Below, piece after piece: positions 25,893 through 33,660 of a DNA stretch of 64,000 nt; within the stretch, counting starts at the first letter, position 1; every line of letters starts with the position of its first letter. The stretch covers positions 124,001 through 188,000 of the forward strand of contig NZ_VIRS01000009.1 of NCBI RefSeq assembly GCF_006912135.1, written 5' to 3'. Position numbers and translations under genes: made by a program. The notes beneath the pieces are model-generated. The model did no database searches. It saw only the letters and a list, made by a program, of their open reading frames with translations, and was not told the DNA's origin. The stretch is from Cryptosporangium phraense. GTDB lineage: Bacteria > Actinomycetota > Actinomycetes > Mycobacteriales > Cryptosporangiaceae.

Positions 25893-26773
25893 GTACCTCA
25901 GTTCTGTCCCGCCCGAAGACGGAGACCGCGTCCTCGCCGCCGCCCCGCCGCCGGCGCCGGTTCCGGGCCAACGTCCCGGCCGGGATCGCCGCGAGTTTCT
26001 GGTTCCTGATCGTCGCGGTGCCGCTGTACTTCATCGTGGTGACCAGCGTCCGCACCCAGGACGCGTACGTCGCCGACGGGCCGCTCGACCTGCCGACGAA
26101 GTTCACGCTGCACAACTACGCGAACGTGCTCGACCTCGGGTTCGGGACGTTCCTGCGCAACAGCGTCATCGCCGCCGCGGCGACGGTGATCGTGACGCTC
26201 GGGCTCGCGCTGCCGGCCTCGTACGCGATCGTGCGCGGACAGAGCCGGTGGGTGCGCAACGCGTTCAACCTGTTCCTGCTCGGGCTGGCGATCCCGGCGC
26301 AGGCGGTGATCATCCCGATCTTCCTGATCATCACCCGCCTGCACCTCTACGACAGCCTCACCGCGATCATCCTGCCCACCGCGGCGTTCTCGCTGCCGAT
26401 GGCCGTGCTGGTGCTGACCAGCGCACTGCGGGACGTGCCGAACGAGTTGTACGAGGCGATGACCGTCGACGGAGCCAGCCCGGCGGTGCTGTTCCGGCGG
26501 CTGGTGCTGCCGCTGTCGCGGCCGGCGCTGGCCAGCGTCGGCATCTTCTCCGGCCTGAACGCCTGGAACGGCTTCCTGTTCCCGCTGGTGCTCACCCAGA
26601 GCGAGAGCCAGCGGGTGCTCCCGCTCGGCCTCTGGAACTTCCAGAGCCAGTACGGCACCGATGTTCCGGGCCTGCTCGCGGCCGTCGTGCTGTCCGCGCT
26701 CCCGGTTCTGGCCCTCTACCTGTTCGGCCGACGCCAGCTACTCAGCGGCCTGGCCGCCGGATTCGGCAAATAA
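25889..26773 (+). CDS. Sugar ABC transporter permease (MalG/UgpE type)
   Basis: A protein of 294 aa. After a basic cytoplasmic N-terminus (PRRRRRFRANV) come six membrane segments, including AASFWFLIVAVPLYFIVVTS and LFLLGLAIPAQAVIIPIFLI. The EAA loop is YEAMTVDGASPAVLFRRLVLP. GTG start, 4-base overlap with the first permease. It completes the importer with the two preceding genes. Confidence 0.94.
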   Translation: MSTSVLSRPKTETASSPPPRRRRRFRANVPAGIAASFWFLIVAVPLYFIVVTSVRTQDAYVADGPLDLPTKFTLHNYANVLDLGFGTFLRNSVIAAAATVIVTLGLALPASYAIVRGQSRWVRNAFNLFLLGLAIPAQAVIIPIFLIITRLHLYDSLTAIILPTAAFSLPMAVLVLTSALRDVPNELYEAMTVDGASPAVLFRRLVLPLSRPALASVGIFSGLNAWNGFLFPLVLTQSESQRVLPLGLWNFQSQYGTDVPGLLAAVVLSALPVLALYLFGRRQLLSGLAAGFGK

Positions 26774-26781
26774 GGATCTCC

Positions 26782-28395
26782 ATGGCAATCGAAGTCGCTG
26801 CCCCGCCGACCGTCATCACCAACCCGGTCCTCACCGGCTTCTACCCGGACCCCTCGATCCTCCGCGTCGGAGACGACTACTACGTCGCCACCTCGACGTT
26901 CGAGTGGTTCCCGGGTGTGACGCTGCACCACTCGCGCGACCTCGTGCACTGGCGCTCGCTGGGCGGGGCACTGGACCGGGAGGAACTACTCGAGCTGCGG
27001 GGCGTCCGGGACTCGGGAGGGGTCTGGGCGCCCTGCTTGTCGTACGTGGACGGGCTGTTCCACCTCGTCTACTCGAACGTCGGCACGTACGGTGGCGGGT
27101 TCTGGGACACGCCCAACTACCTGACGACGGCCCCGGACATCACCGGTCCGTGGTCGGCGCCGGTGCGCCTGCACTCGCTCGGCTTCGACGCGTCGATGTT
27201 CCACGACGACGACGGCCGCAGCTGGATGCTGAGCATGATCGCCGACCACCGGCCGGGCCGGGAGGCGTTCGCGGGCATCGCGCTGCAGGAGTACGACCGG
27301 TCGGCCGCGGCCCTGGTCGGCGAGCCGGTGAACATCTTCACCGGCACCTCGGCCGGGCTGGTCGAGGCGCCGCACCTCTACCGGCACGACGGCTGGTACT
27401 ACCTGGTCACGGCCGAGGGCGGCACGTTCTGGAAGCACCAGGTGACGGTCGCGCGCTCCCGCACGATCGAGGGTCCCTACGAGGCCGACCCGGAGGGAGC
27501 GATGCTCAGCTCCTGGGGCGATCCGACGCTCACCCTGCAGCGGGCCGGTCACGGGTCGCTCGTCGCGACCCCCGAGGGGGAGTGGTACCTGGCCCACCTC
27601 GTCGGACGGCCGATCACCGAGCGCGGCCGATGCATTCTGGGACGCGAGACCGCGCTGCAGCGCGTCGAATGGAGTGCCGACGGGTGGCCGCGCGTGCCCG
27701 GCGGCGTGCCGCTCGACTCGGTGGTCGCGCCGAGGCTGGAGCCGCACCCCTGGCCGGCCGAGCCGGAGTGCGACGAGTTCGACGGGTCCGTCCTCGGCCC
27801 GCAGTGGAGCACGCTGCGCCGGCCGCCGTCGGACGACTGGCTGCAGCTGTCCGACGGCCGGCTGCGGTTGATCGGCGGCGAGTCGCCGGTGTCGCTGCGC
27901 GGATCCAGCCTGGTCGGACGCCGGGTGCAGCACTCGACGAGCGCGTTCGAGACCCGGGTCACGTCGACGCCGGGCAGCTACAACCAGATGTCCGGGATCG
28001 CCGCGTACTACAACACGCTCAACTGGATCTACGCCCGGCTGACCCATCACGACGGCCTGGGGACGGTCGTCGACGTACTGGCGTCCAACCGGGGGCGTCT
28101 GCTGCAGGCGTCGGCGCCGGTACCGGTCACCGACCCGGGTGCCGGCGTGACGCTCCGGGCCGAGCTGGACGGGGCCGGCCTGCGGTTCGGGTACGCGATC
28201 GACGGCGGAGAGCTGCGCTGGTGGCCGGAGACGCACGACGCCAGCGTGCTCTCGGACGAGTACGCGCTGGAGATGCTCGACTCGGTCGAGCGGGTGCAGG
28301 GCTTCACCGGGGCGTTCTTCGTGCTGTGGGCCCAGGACCTGACCGGTGGCGGTCTGCCGGCCGATTTCGCGTACGCGTCGTACGAAGCTCGCTGA
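26782..28395 (+). CDS. Glycoside hydrolase family 43 beta-xylosidase/arabinofuranosidase
   Basis: A protein of 537 aa. The five-bladed propeller catalytic acids are visible: Asp23 in GFYPDPSI (base), Asp136 in FDASMFHDDDG (pKa modulator) and Glu195 in GLVEAPHLY (acid). The C-terminal half (from CDEFDGSVLGPQWSTL, near residue 330) is the beta-sandwich domain usual for GH43 xylosidases of about 530-540 aa. There is no signal peptide, so it acts on imported oligosaccharides. AAGGA lies 5 bases before the ATG at 26782. Last gene of the ABC operon. Confidence 0.93.
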   Translation: MAIEVAAPPTVITNPVLTGFYPDPSILRVGDDYYVATSTFEWFPGVTLHHSRDLVHWRSLGGALDREELLELRGVRDSGGVWAPCLSYVDGLFHLVYSNVGTYGGGFWDTPNYLTTAPDITGPWSAPVRLHSLGFDASMFHDDDGRSWMLSMIADHRPGREAFAGIALQEYDRSAAALVGEPVNIFTGTSAGLVEAPHLYRHDGWYYLVTAEGGTFWKHQVTVARSRTIEGPYEADPEGAMLSSWGDPTLTLQRAGHGSLVATPEGEWYLAHLVGRPITERGRCILGRETALQRVEWSADGWPRVPGGVPLDSVVAPRLEPHPWPAEPECDEFDGSVLGPQWSTLRRPPSDDWLQLSDGRLRLIGGESPVSLRGSSLVGRRVQHSTSAFETRVTSTPGSYNQMSGIAAYYNTLNWIYARLTHHDGLGTVVDVLASNRGRLLQASAPVPVTDPGAGVTLRAELDGAGLRFGYAIDGGELRWWPETHDASVLSDEYALEMLDSVERVQGFTGAFFVLWAQDLTGGGLPADFAYASYEAR

Positions 28396-28495
28396 AAGGT
28401 TTCCAGGCCCGCGCCGGCCCGGGGTGCTACCGCCATGCCTCCGGGCCGGTCGCGATCGTCGCTGCGGCAGTGGTGCCCCGCCGTGGCGCGCGCAG

Positions 28496-28524
28496 GGCCC
28501 CGACCCAGGCGGTGGGTCGGGGCC
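28496..28524. terminator. Hairpin after the xylosidase gene
   Basis: GGCCCCGACCCA (28496-28507) and TGGGTCGGGGCC (28513-28524) form a perfect 12-bp stem around GGCGG. It is followed by GCTGCAAAAA rather than T's on the + strand, so termination here may not need a U-tract. The 195 bases between the xylosidase and the FAH-family gene hold nothing else recognisable. Confidence 0.6.
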
Positions 28525-28590
28525 GCTGCAAAAATCGGCGCGCCTACTCGGGGTTAGGGTTGCGGCAACAACGACCCGAGGAGTTCAACC

Positions 28591-29382
28591 GTGCGCATCG
28601 CGCTCTTCGCTCACCCCGGCGGCCGGGCCTTCGGCGCTGTGGAGGGGCCGGCCGGAACCGACGATCCGGAAGCGCTGACGATCGCCGAGCTCGAAGGGGT
28701 GCCGTTCAGCGGCATCCGCTACACCGGCGAGCGCTGGGCGCTGGCCGACGTCGAACTCCTGCCGCCGATCCTGCCGAGCAAGGTCGTCGGCGTCGGGCGC
28801 AACTACGCCGCCCACGCCAGCGAGCTCGGCAACGAGGTCCCGTCCGCGCCGCTGCTGTTCCTCAAGCCGCCGACGTCGATCATCGGCCCGGGCGCCCCGA
28901 TCCGGCTGCCGATCGACTCCAAGCAGGTCGAGCACGAGGCCGAGCTGGCGATCGTGATCGGCGGCCGCGGCGCCCGCCAGGTCTCCCGCGAGGACGCGCT
29001 CAAGTCGATCTTCGGCTACACCTGCGCCAACGACGTCACCGCGCGCGACCAGCAGCGCTCCGACGTCCAGTTCACCCGGGCCAAGGGCTACGACTCGTTC
29101 TGCCCGCTGGGCCCGTGGATCGAGACCGATTTCGACTACGCCGACGCCGGGGTGCAGGCGCTCGTCAACGACGTCGTCAAGCAGGACGGCCGCACGAAGG
29201 ACATGATCTTCGACGTGCCGACGCTGGTCTCGTACGTCTCGCACGTCATGACGCTGCTGCCCGGCGACGTGATCCTCACCGGCACGCCGGCCGGCGTCGG
29301 CCCGATCGTCGCCGGTGACGCGGTCAGCGTCCGCATCGAGGGCCTGGGCACCCTCACCAACCCCGTCGCCAACCGCGCATGA
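28591..29382 (+). CDS. Fumarylacetoacetate hydrolase family protein
   Basis: A protein of 263 aa. The FAH-fold catalytic core is clear: [40 protein letters not shown] (metal-binding Glu pair), [21 protein letters not shown] and [11 protein letters not shown]. Members hydrolyse or decarboxylate acylpyruvates and related diones. GTG start with GAGGAG upstream. It sits before gltX as in M. tuberculosis (Rv2993c, recalled), where the product is annotated as an isomerase/hydrolase of this family. The in vivo substrate is not known. Confidence 0.9.
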   Translation: MRIALFAHPGGRAFGAVEGPAGTDDPEALTIAELEGVPFSGIRYTGERWALADVELLPPILPSKVVGVGRNYAAHASELGNEVPSAPLLFLKPPTSIIGPGAPIRLPIDSKQVEHEAELAIVIGGRGARQVSREDALKSIFGYTCANDVTARDQQRSDVQFTRAKGYDSFCPLGPWIETDFDYADAGVQALVNDVVKQDGRTKDMIFDVPTLVSYVSHVMTLLPGDVILTGTPAGVGPIVAGDAVSVRIEGLGTLTNPVANRA

Positions 29383-29393
29383 AGGGAACATCC

Positions 29394-30875
29394 GTGTCCC
29401 GCGATCCGTCCGTCCGGGTCCGATTCTGTCCGTCGCCGACCGGCAACCCGCACGTCGGACTGGTCCGGACCTGCCTGTTCAACTGGGCCTACGCCCGGCA
29501 CCACGGCGGGACGTTCGTCTTCCGGATCGAAGACACCGACGCCGCCCGCGACTCCCAGGAGTCGTACCAGCAGCTGCTGGACTCGCTGCGCTGGCTCGGC
29601 CTGGACTGGGACGAGGGTCCGGAGGTCGGGGGCTCGTACGGTCCCTATCGCCAGTCCGAGCGCCGTTCGATCTACGTCGACGTCGTCTCGAAGCTGCAGG
29701 AGGCCGGCTATCTCTACGAGTCGTTCTCGTCGGCGGAGGAGATCGAGGCGCGGCACCGCGCAGCGGGCCGCGACCCGAAGCTCGGGTACGACAACCACGA
29801 CCGGTCGCTGACCGAGGCTCAGAAGGAGGCGTTCCGCGCCGACGGTCGTTCTCCGGTGCTGCGGTTCCGCATGCCCGACGACTCGATCGGCTGGACCGAC
29901 CTGGTGCGCGGCGACGTCGTGTTCGCCCCCGGCACGGTGCCCGACTACGTCGTCGTGCGCGGTAACGGCGACCCGCTGTACCCGCTGGTCAACCCGGTCG
30001 ACGACGCGATGATGCGGATCACCCACGTCCTCCGGGGCGAGGACCTGCTGCCGAGCACCCCGCGTCAGATCGCGCTGCACCGCGCGCTGATCGACGTCGG
30101 CGTCTCCGAGCGGGTGCCGGAGTTCGGCCACCTGCCGTACGTGATGGGGGAGGGCAACAAGAAGCTCTCCAAGCGCGATCCCCAGGCGAACCTGCTGCAC
30201 TACCGGGACGCCGGCTACCTCCCCGAGGGCCTGCTGAACTACCTCGCGCTGCTCGGCTGGTCGATCGCCGAGGACCGCGACATCTTCACGCTGCGCGAGA
30301 TGGCCGAGGCGTTCGACGTCCGCCGGGTGAGCCCGAACCCGGCCCGCTTCGACGCGAAGAAGTGCGAGGCGATCAACGCGGCGCACCTTCGTCTGCTGGC
30401 GCCCGACGACTTCGCCTCGCGGCTGGTGCCGTTCCTGGCCGGAGCGGGGTTGGTGGCGTCGGAGCCGACGCCGTCCGAGCAGAAGTTGCTCACCGCGGCT
30501 GCGCCGCTGGTGCAGGAGCGGATGCCGGTGCTCGGTCAGGCTCCCGGGATGCTCGGGTTCCTGTTCGTGAAAGACATCACTGTCGACGACGACGTGCAGG
30601 CGAAGGTCCTGGGAGCCGACGCCGGGCCGATTCTGGACGCTACGGTTTCGGCCCTCTCCGGGCTGGCGTCGTGGACCGCGGCGGACATCGAAGGGGCCCT
30701 GAAGGGTGCCCTGGTGGACGGGCTGGGGTTGAAGCCGAGGAAGGCGTTTGCGCCGGTCCGGGCGGCTATCACGGGCCGGACGGTGTCGCCGCCGCTCTAC
30801 GAGTCGATGGAGCTGCTGGGGTCGGAGCGGTCGCTCGCCCGGCTCCGGGCCGCGCGCGAACTCGTCGCCGCCTGA
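29394..30875 (+). CDS. gltX: Glutamyl-tRNA synthetase
   Basis: A class I synthetase of 493 aa. The HIGH-type motif is in [15 protein letters not shown], the Glu-binding [10 protein letters not shown] follows, and the KMSKS-type loop is KKLSKRD. The C-terminal anticodon-binding cage covers about the last 170 residues. GTG at 29394 is chosen since AAGGGA lies 6 bases before it; an ATG at 29379 overlaps the FAH-family stop (ATGA) and is the alternative. Actinobacteria generally lack GlnRS, so this enzyme likely charges tRNA-Gln with Glu as well. The genes for both tRNAs follow downstream. Confidence 0.96.
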   Translation: MSRDPSVRVRFCPSPTGNPHVGLVRTCLFNWAYARHHGGTFVFRIEDTDAARDSQESYQQLLDSLRWLGLDWDEGPEVGGSYGPYRQSERRSIYVDVVSKLQEAGYLYESFSSAEEIEARHRAAGRDPKLGYDNHDRSLTEAQKEAFRADGRSPVLRFRMPDDSIGWTDLVRGDVVFAPGTVPDYVVVRGNGDPLYPLVNPVDDAMMRITHVLRGEDLLPSTPRQIALHRALIDVGVSERVPEFGHLPYVMGEGNKKLSKRDPQANLLHYRDAGYLPEGLLNYLALLGWSIAEDRDIFTLREMAEAFDVRRVSPNPARFDAKKCEAINAAHLRLLAPDDFASRLVPFLAGAGLVASEPTPSEQKLLTAAAPLVQERMPVLGQAPGMLGFLFVKDITVDDDVQAKVLGADAGPILDATVSALSGLASWTAADIEGALKGALVDGLGLKPRKAFAPVRAAITGRTVSPPLYESMELLGSERSLARLRAARELVAA

Positions 30876-30892
30876 ACGCCGCCCGAGGGGTG

Positions 30893-30919
30893 GGCCGGGG
30901 CCGATTTGGGACCGGCCCG
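30893..30919 (+). terminator. Weak hairpin after gltX
   Basis: GGGCCGG (30893-30899) and CCGGCCC (30913-30919) can pair over a 13-base loop with no T-run. It lies between gltX and the tRNA promoter; low support. Confidence 0.25.
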
Positions 30920-30936
30920 CATCCTCGGCTAGAGTT
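30907..30936 (+). promoter_or_regulatory. Candidate tRNA promoter
   Basis: TTGGGA (30907-30912), 18 bases, TAGAGT (30931-30936), followed 48 bases later by the first tRNA. The same TAGAGT hexamer lies before the DUF177-rpmF operon (56906-56911). Confidence 0.42.
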
Positions 30937-30984
30937 ACTGACGTTGCGAGCGGATGACAGCCAAGCAGACGCGAGCAGCGCCAT

Positions 30985-31056
30985 TGGGGTATGGGGTAAT
31001 TGGCAGCCCGACGGTTTCTGGTTCCGTTAGTCTAGGTTCGAGTCCTGGTACCCCAG
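30985..31056 (+). tRNA. tRNA-Gln (anticodon CTG)
   Basis: A cloverleaf of 72 bases: acceptor TGGGGTA/TACCCCA, D-arm GGG..CCC with TAATTGG, anticodon loop TTCTGGT with CTG at 31018-31020, and T-arm with GGTTCGAGTCC. The 3' CCA is not encoded and must be added after transcription. It reads CAG codons. It lies 109 bases after gltX and 37 bases before tRNA-Glu, probably in one transcript. Confidence 0.93.
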
Positions 31057-31093
31057 CTCAGCAGCGTTCGGACCGTCCCGAACGTTGTCCTAG

Positions 31094-31166
31094 GGCCCCG
31101 TCGTCTAGCGGCCTAGGACGCCGCCCTCTCAAGGCGGTAGCGCCGGTTCGAATCCGGTCGGGGCTA
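31094..31166 (+). tRNA. tRNA-Glu (anticodon CTC)
   Basis: A cloverleaf of 73 bases: acceptor GGCCCCG/CGGGGCT (first pair G-U), anticodon stem CCGCC/GGCGG with CTC at 31128-31130, T-arm GCCGGTTCGAATCCGGT. CCA is not encoded. It reads GAG, the dominant Glu codon here. A strong terminator follows after 6 bases. Confidence 0.94.
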
Positions 31167-31172
31167 CGCAGT

Positions 31173-31207
31173 ACGAAGGGCAGGTCGCCGAGCGACCTGC
31201 CCTTCGT
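31173..31207 (+). terminator. Terminator after the tRNA genes
   Basis: CGAAGGGCAGGTCGC and GCGACCTGCCCTTCG form a perfect 15-bp stem around CGA, extended by an outer A-T pair, followed by CGTT. It ends the tRNA unit. Confidence 0.85.
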
Positions 31208-32077
31208 CGTTGCCGGCGCGTGGTTCGAGGCCCGGCGCTGATCCAGATCGCGGTCGGGGCCCCGCGGAGACATCGCTCCGGCGTGGGGCTGGGTAGCCCG
31301 CATGACGGGCTCGACGGATGGTGCTGGCGGGGCTGACGGAAGAGCACTCGTTCGAGGTTCGTGAGGCGGTGCCGTCGTCGACTTCGGGCGGGACTCGGGG
31401 GCGGTCGTGACACCGAAGTTGAGCATCGAGGGCAGGACTCATTCGAGCGGGTGGTCCTCGACTTGGAGGGCCGGCTCCGGGCGCGGTCACGGGAATCGGG
31501 CCGGCTCCGGGAGCACGGTCCCGGTGGCGGCAGCGCCCGGCGGCTGCTCGCCCGGGGCGGGCAACGGTGGGCGCGAACCTTGGCCGATGCGCGGTTCTTG
31601 TTGGCCGCGATGCTGGTCGAGCAACGGTGGGCAGCTTCGCTGGACCGATGGGTCCGCCGAGCGGGACAGCAACTCCGGGATGGCCGGGTGCCCGGCGCGC
31701 GGCGGTCGCCGACTGCGGCTGAAACCCGATTGCCGGCACGCCTCGGTGGTGGTTCGGGCGATCGAACGGCTCGACCGGGCGGGCCTCTTCGCTCGGCAGC
31801 GGCCAGCGGCGCAGCGCTTTCCAATGGGCCCAGGGCTTTCCGGTGCCCCGGAACAGGCATGGGGATCACTCGCCTCGGTGCTGAGGGGTCCGCGTGTCGT
31901 TTCGTGACACGCCGGGCGAATAGGGGTCGATTCGCCCCAGGTGGAGTTTCCTGCCCCGTCCGGCTCGCTGACATCAACTGTGTCCGATTCATCCTGTTAA
32001 ATGGGCCATGACAGAGCCATGTACAGGTTTGAGCAAGGCCGTCCGGCCGGCCCGATTGTGGACAGGTAGGTGTTGAT
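31208..32077. other. 870-base stretch with no convincing gene
   Basis: Open frames exist on both strands (for example 31361-32011 and 31407-31907 on +), but none has a good ribosome site, a recognisable family or consistent third-position G/C. The frame from 31361 has a short protein-like run (ARFLLAAMLVEQRWAASLDRW). GCAACGGTGGGC occurs at about 31562 and again at about 31621. The last 120 bases are richer in A/T (CATCCTGTTAAATGGGCC) and probably hold the promoter of the LPXTG gene. It could be decayed coding sequence, an RNA gene, or simply spacer. Confidence 0.5.
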
Positions 32078-32701
32078 ATGAAGCCCAGGTTCCGACGTCT
32101 CGCATATGCAGGCGCTGCGACCGTGGGAGCGGGGGTCGTCGCATTCGTTCTGGCGGGAGGGCCGACCGCGAACGCGGACGAGTGCTCCTCCACCCGAACG
32201 GCTCTCGCTGCCGAATGCACGACGGCGGCCCAGGCGGCCGCGCTGGTGGGGCGGCCGGGCGCTCCGCTCGCGGCCACGCCGAACGAGGCCAGCCCACCGG
32301 CCGAGGAGTCCGGAGCCAACCCCGTGCAGCCGGGATCGTCGACCGGCCCCGAGGTGCCCGAGACGCCGGGCGAGGAGTCGGGAGCCAACCCGGTGCAGCC
32401 GCAGGCGTCCACGCCGCCGGAGGTGCCGGAGACCACCCCGCCGGAGGAGACCGGCACGCAGCCGGTGACGCCGGAGTCGCCGTCGTCCTCGCCGAGCGAG
32501 ACGCCGGGTGAGGAGAGCGGGAACCAGCCGCAGGTCCCCAGCAGCTCGCCGCCGGCCGGCCCGACCGGAGGAGAGAACCAGCCGCAGCTGCCGGTCACCG
32601 GCCGCAAGGACGGCGCCGCCCTGGGCGCCATCGGCGGCGCGACCGTCCTAGCCGGCGCCGGCCTGGTAGCGGCCGCCCGCCGCCGTCGCCGCACAAACTG
32701 A
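32078..32701 (+). CDS. LPXTG-anchored, Pro/Glu-rich surface protein
   Basis: A protein of 207 aa. A signal peptide covers about the first 33 residues (RRLAYAGAATVGAGVVAFVL then AGGPTANADE). The middle is low-complexity with repeated units ESGANPVQP (twice), then ETGTQPVTP, ESGNQPQVP and GENQPQLP. The C-terminal sorting signal is LPVTG at about 171-175, a hydrophobic helix ([20 protein letters not shown]) and an RRRRR tail, so it should be attached to the cell wall by a sortase. No sortase gene is nearby and no adhesive domain is seen. ATG at 32078. A perfect terminator follows. Confidence 0.85.
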   Translation: MKPRFRRLAYAGAATVGAGVVAFVLAGGPTANADECSSTRTALAAECTTAAQAAALVGRPGAPLAATPNEASPPAEESGANPVQPGSSTGPEVPETPGEESGANPVQPQASTPPEVPETTPPEETGTQPVTPESPSSSPSETPGEESGNQPQVPSSSPPAGPTGGENQPQLPVTGRKDGAALGAIGGATVLAGAGLVAAARRRRRTN

Positions 32702-32740
32702 CCCGCACGAACTGAACCGCACGAACTCACCCGCACGTAC

Positions 32741-32775
32741 GACGAAGGGCCTCGGCGAAGCCGAGGCCCTTCGTC
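32741..32775. terminator. Terminator after the LPXTG gene
   Basis: GACGAAGGGCCTCGGC (32741-32756) and GCCGAGGCCCTTCGTC (32760-32775) form a perfect 16-bp stem around GAA, followed by TTCCC. Confidence 0.82.
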
Positions 32776-32799
32776 TTCCCAACAACGGTGGTGCCACCT

Positions 32800-32903
32800 A
32801 GCGCGTCCAGGGCGGCGCTGGCAGTCGAGCGCGCCGACGCCGTGGCATCAGCGAAGCGCCATAAGGAGGCGCGCTCGCCTGCCAGCGTCGTTCTGGACGC
32901 GCT
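32800..32903. repeat. 104-base near-perfect palindromic element
   Basis: The 36-base arms 32800-32835 and 32868-32903 are inverted copies with four mismatches, around a 32-base loop. The outer stem is AGCGCGTCCAG/CTGGACGCGCT. It begins with CTAGCGCGTC (32798-32807), a 10-mer also found at the ilvB and cimA leader hairpins. It lies between the ends of the convergent LPXTG and IclR genes, with a separate terminator already present upstream. It may be a REP-like or MITE-like element, a structured RNA or a double-strand terminator; no open frame is inside. Confidence 0.7.
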
Positions 32904-32908
32904 CGGCC

Positions 32909-33607
32909 TTAAAGTCCCGACAACCGTTGGCCGGCGCGGATGACTTGTACCGCGTGACGTTCGCCCGGACGGCGGCCCAGGCGCTCGATCGGCCCCGAGA
33001 TCGAGATCGCCGCGATCACCCGCCCCTGACGATCACGCACCGGCGCCGACACCGACGCCACCCCCGGCTCGCGCTCCGCGACACTCGACGCCCACCCGCG
33101 ACGCCGCACTTCGGCCAGCGTCCGCCCGGAAAACCGGCACCGGGGCAGCAAGGGAAGCACCGACTCCGGCGGCTCCCAGGCGAGCAGCACCTGCGCGCCG
33201 GACCCGGCGGTGATCGGCAGCGCGGTACCGACCGGCACCGTGTCACGTAGGCCGCTCGACCGCTCGGCCGCGGCCACGCAGATCCGCTCGTCGGCCCTCC
33301 GCAGGTAGAGCTGTGTGCTCTCGCCGGTCGCGTCCCGCAGCTGCGAGAGCACCGGGGCGGCCGCGGTCAGCAACGCGTCCGGCGCCGCGTTCGCCAGCTC
33401 CGCGAGCCGCGGGCCCGGACGCCAGCGCCCGGCCTCGTCGCGCACCAGCAACCGGTGCGCCTCGAGGGCCTGCGCGAGCCGGTGCGCGGTCGCGCGGGGC
33501 AGGCCGGACCGCTCGACGAGCTCGGCCAGGCTGGCGCCGTCGACGGTGGCCTCGAGGATTGCCACGGCCTTGTCGAGTACCCCGACACCGCTGATAGTCT
33601 GTCCCAC
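32909..33607 (-). CDS. IclR-family regulator (NdgR/LtbR-like)
   Basis: A protein of 232 aa. The N-terminal winged helix (GVGVLDKAVAILEATVDGASLAELVERSGLPRATAHRLAQAL) and the C-terminal IclR effector domain (LRDATGESTQLYLRRADERIC, VPVGTALPITAGSGAQVLLAW, VAAISISGP-type end) are complete. It is divergent from leuC across only 53 bases. In Streptomyces and corynebacteria the regulator in this position (NdgR, LtbR) controls leuCD and other amino-acid genes, so the same role is very likely here. GTG start at 33607. Confidence 0.92.
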   Translation of the reverse strand: MGQTISGVGVLDKAVAILEATVDGASLAELVERSGLPRATAHRLAQALEAHRLLVRDEAGRWRPGPRLAELANAAPDALLTAAAPVLSQLRDATGESTQLYLRRADERICVAAAERSSGLRDTVPVGTALPITAGSGAQVLLAWEPPESVLPLLPRCRFSGRTLAEVRRRGWASSVAEREPGVASVSAPVRDRQGRVIAAISISGPIERLGRRPGERHAVQVIRAGQRLSGL

Positions 33608-33619
33608 AAGACGAAACTA
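33595..33619. promoter_or_regulatory. Candidate IclR-type operator between iclR gene and leuC
   Basis: GTCT-GTCCCACA-AGAC (33597-33612) is nested in TAGT..ACTA (33595-33619). It overlaps the regulator start codon and faces leuC, which would suit joint control of both genes. Supported only by symmetry and location. Confidence 0.32.
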
Positions 33620-33660
33620 CCATCCCACATCGCAGGAAGTCATGAGGTTGGGAGCCTGAC

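Noticed and set aside
25873-26781. N-terminal extension that would fuse about 300 residues to the GH43 xylosidase
   Set aside because: It runs out of frame through the second permease gene. The ATG at 26782 has a ribosome site and gives the standard GH43 start.
28394-28403. GAAAGGTTTC after the xylosidase gene as a LacI operator
   Set aside because: Arms of only four bases, located at the 3' end of the gene with no promoter nearby.
31094-31207. Prophage or integrative element attachment site at the tRNA-Glu 3' end
   Set aside because: No repeat of the tRNA end was seen downstream and no integrase or excisionase gene is present in the window.
31361-32011. 216-codon frame in the gene-poor stretch as a real gene
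   Set aside because: No ribosome site, no recognised family, Arg/Gly/Ala-rich composition like other shadow frames and irregular third positions. Kept only as part of the unassigned stretch.
32800-32903. CRISPR repeat or array
   Set aside because: There is a single inverted repeat, not spaced direct repeats, and no cas genes are in the window.
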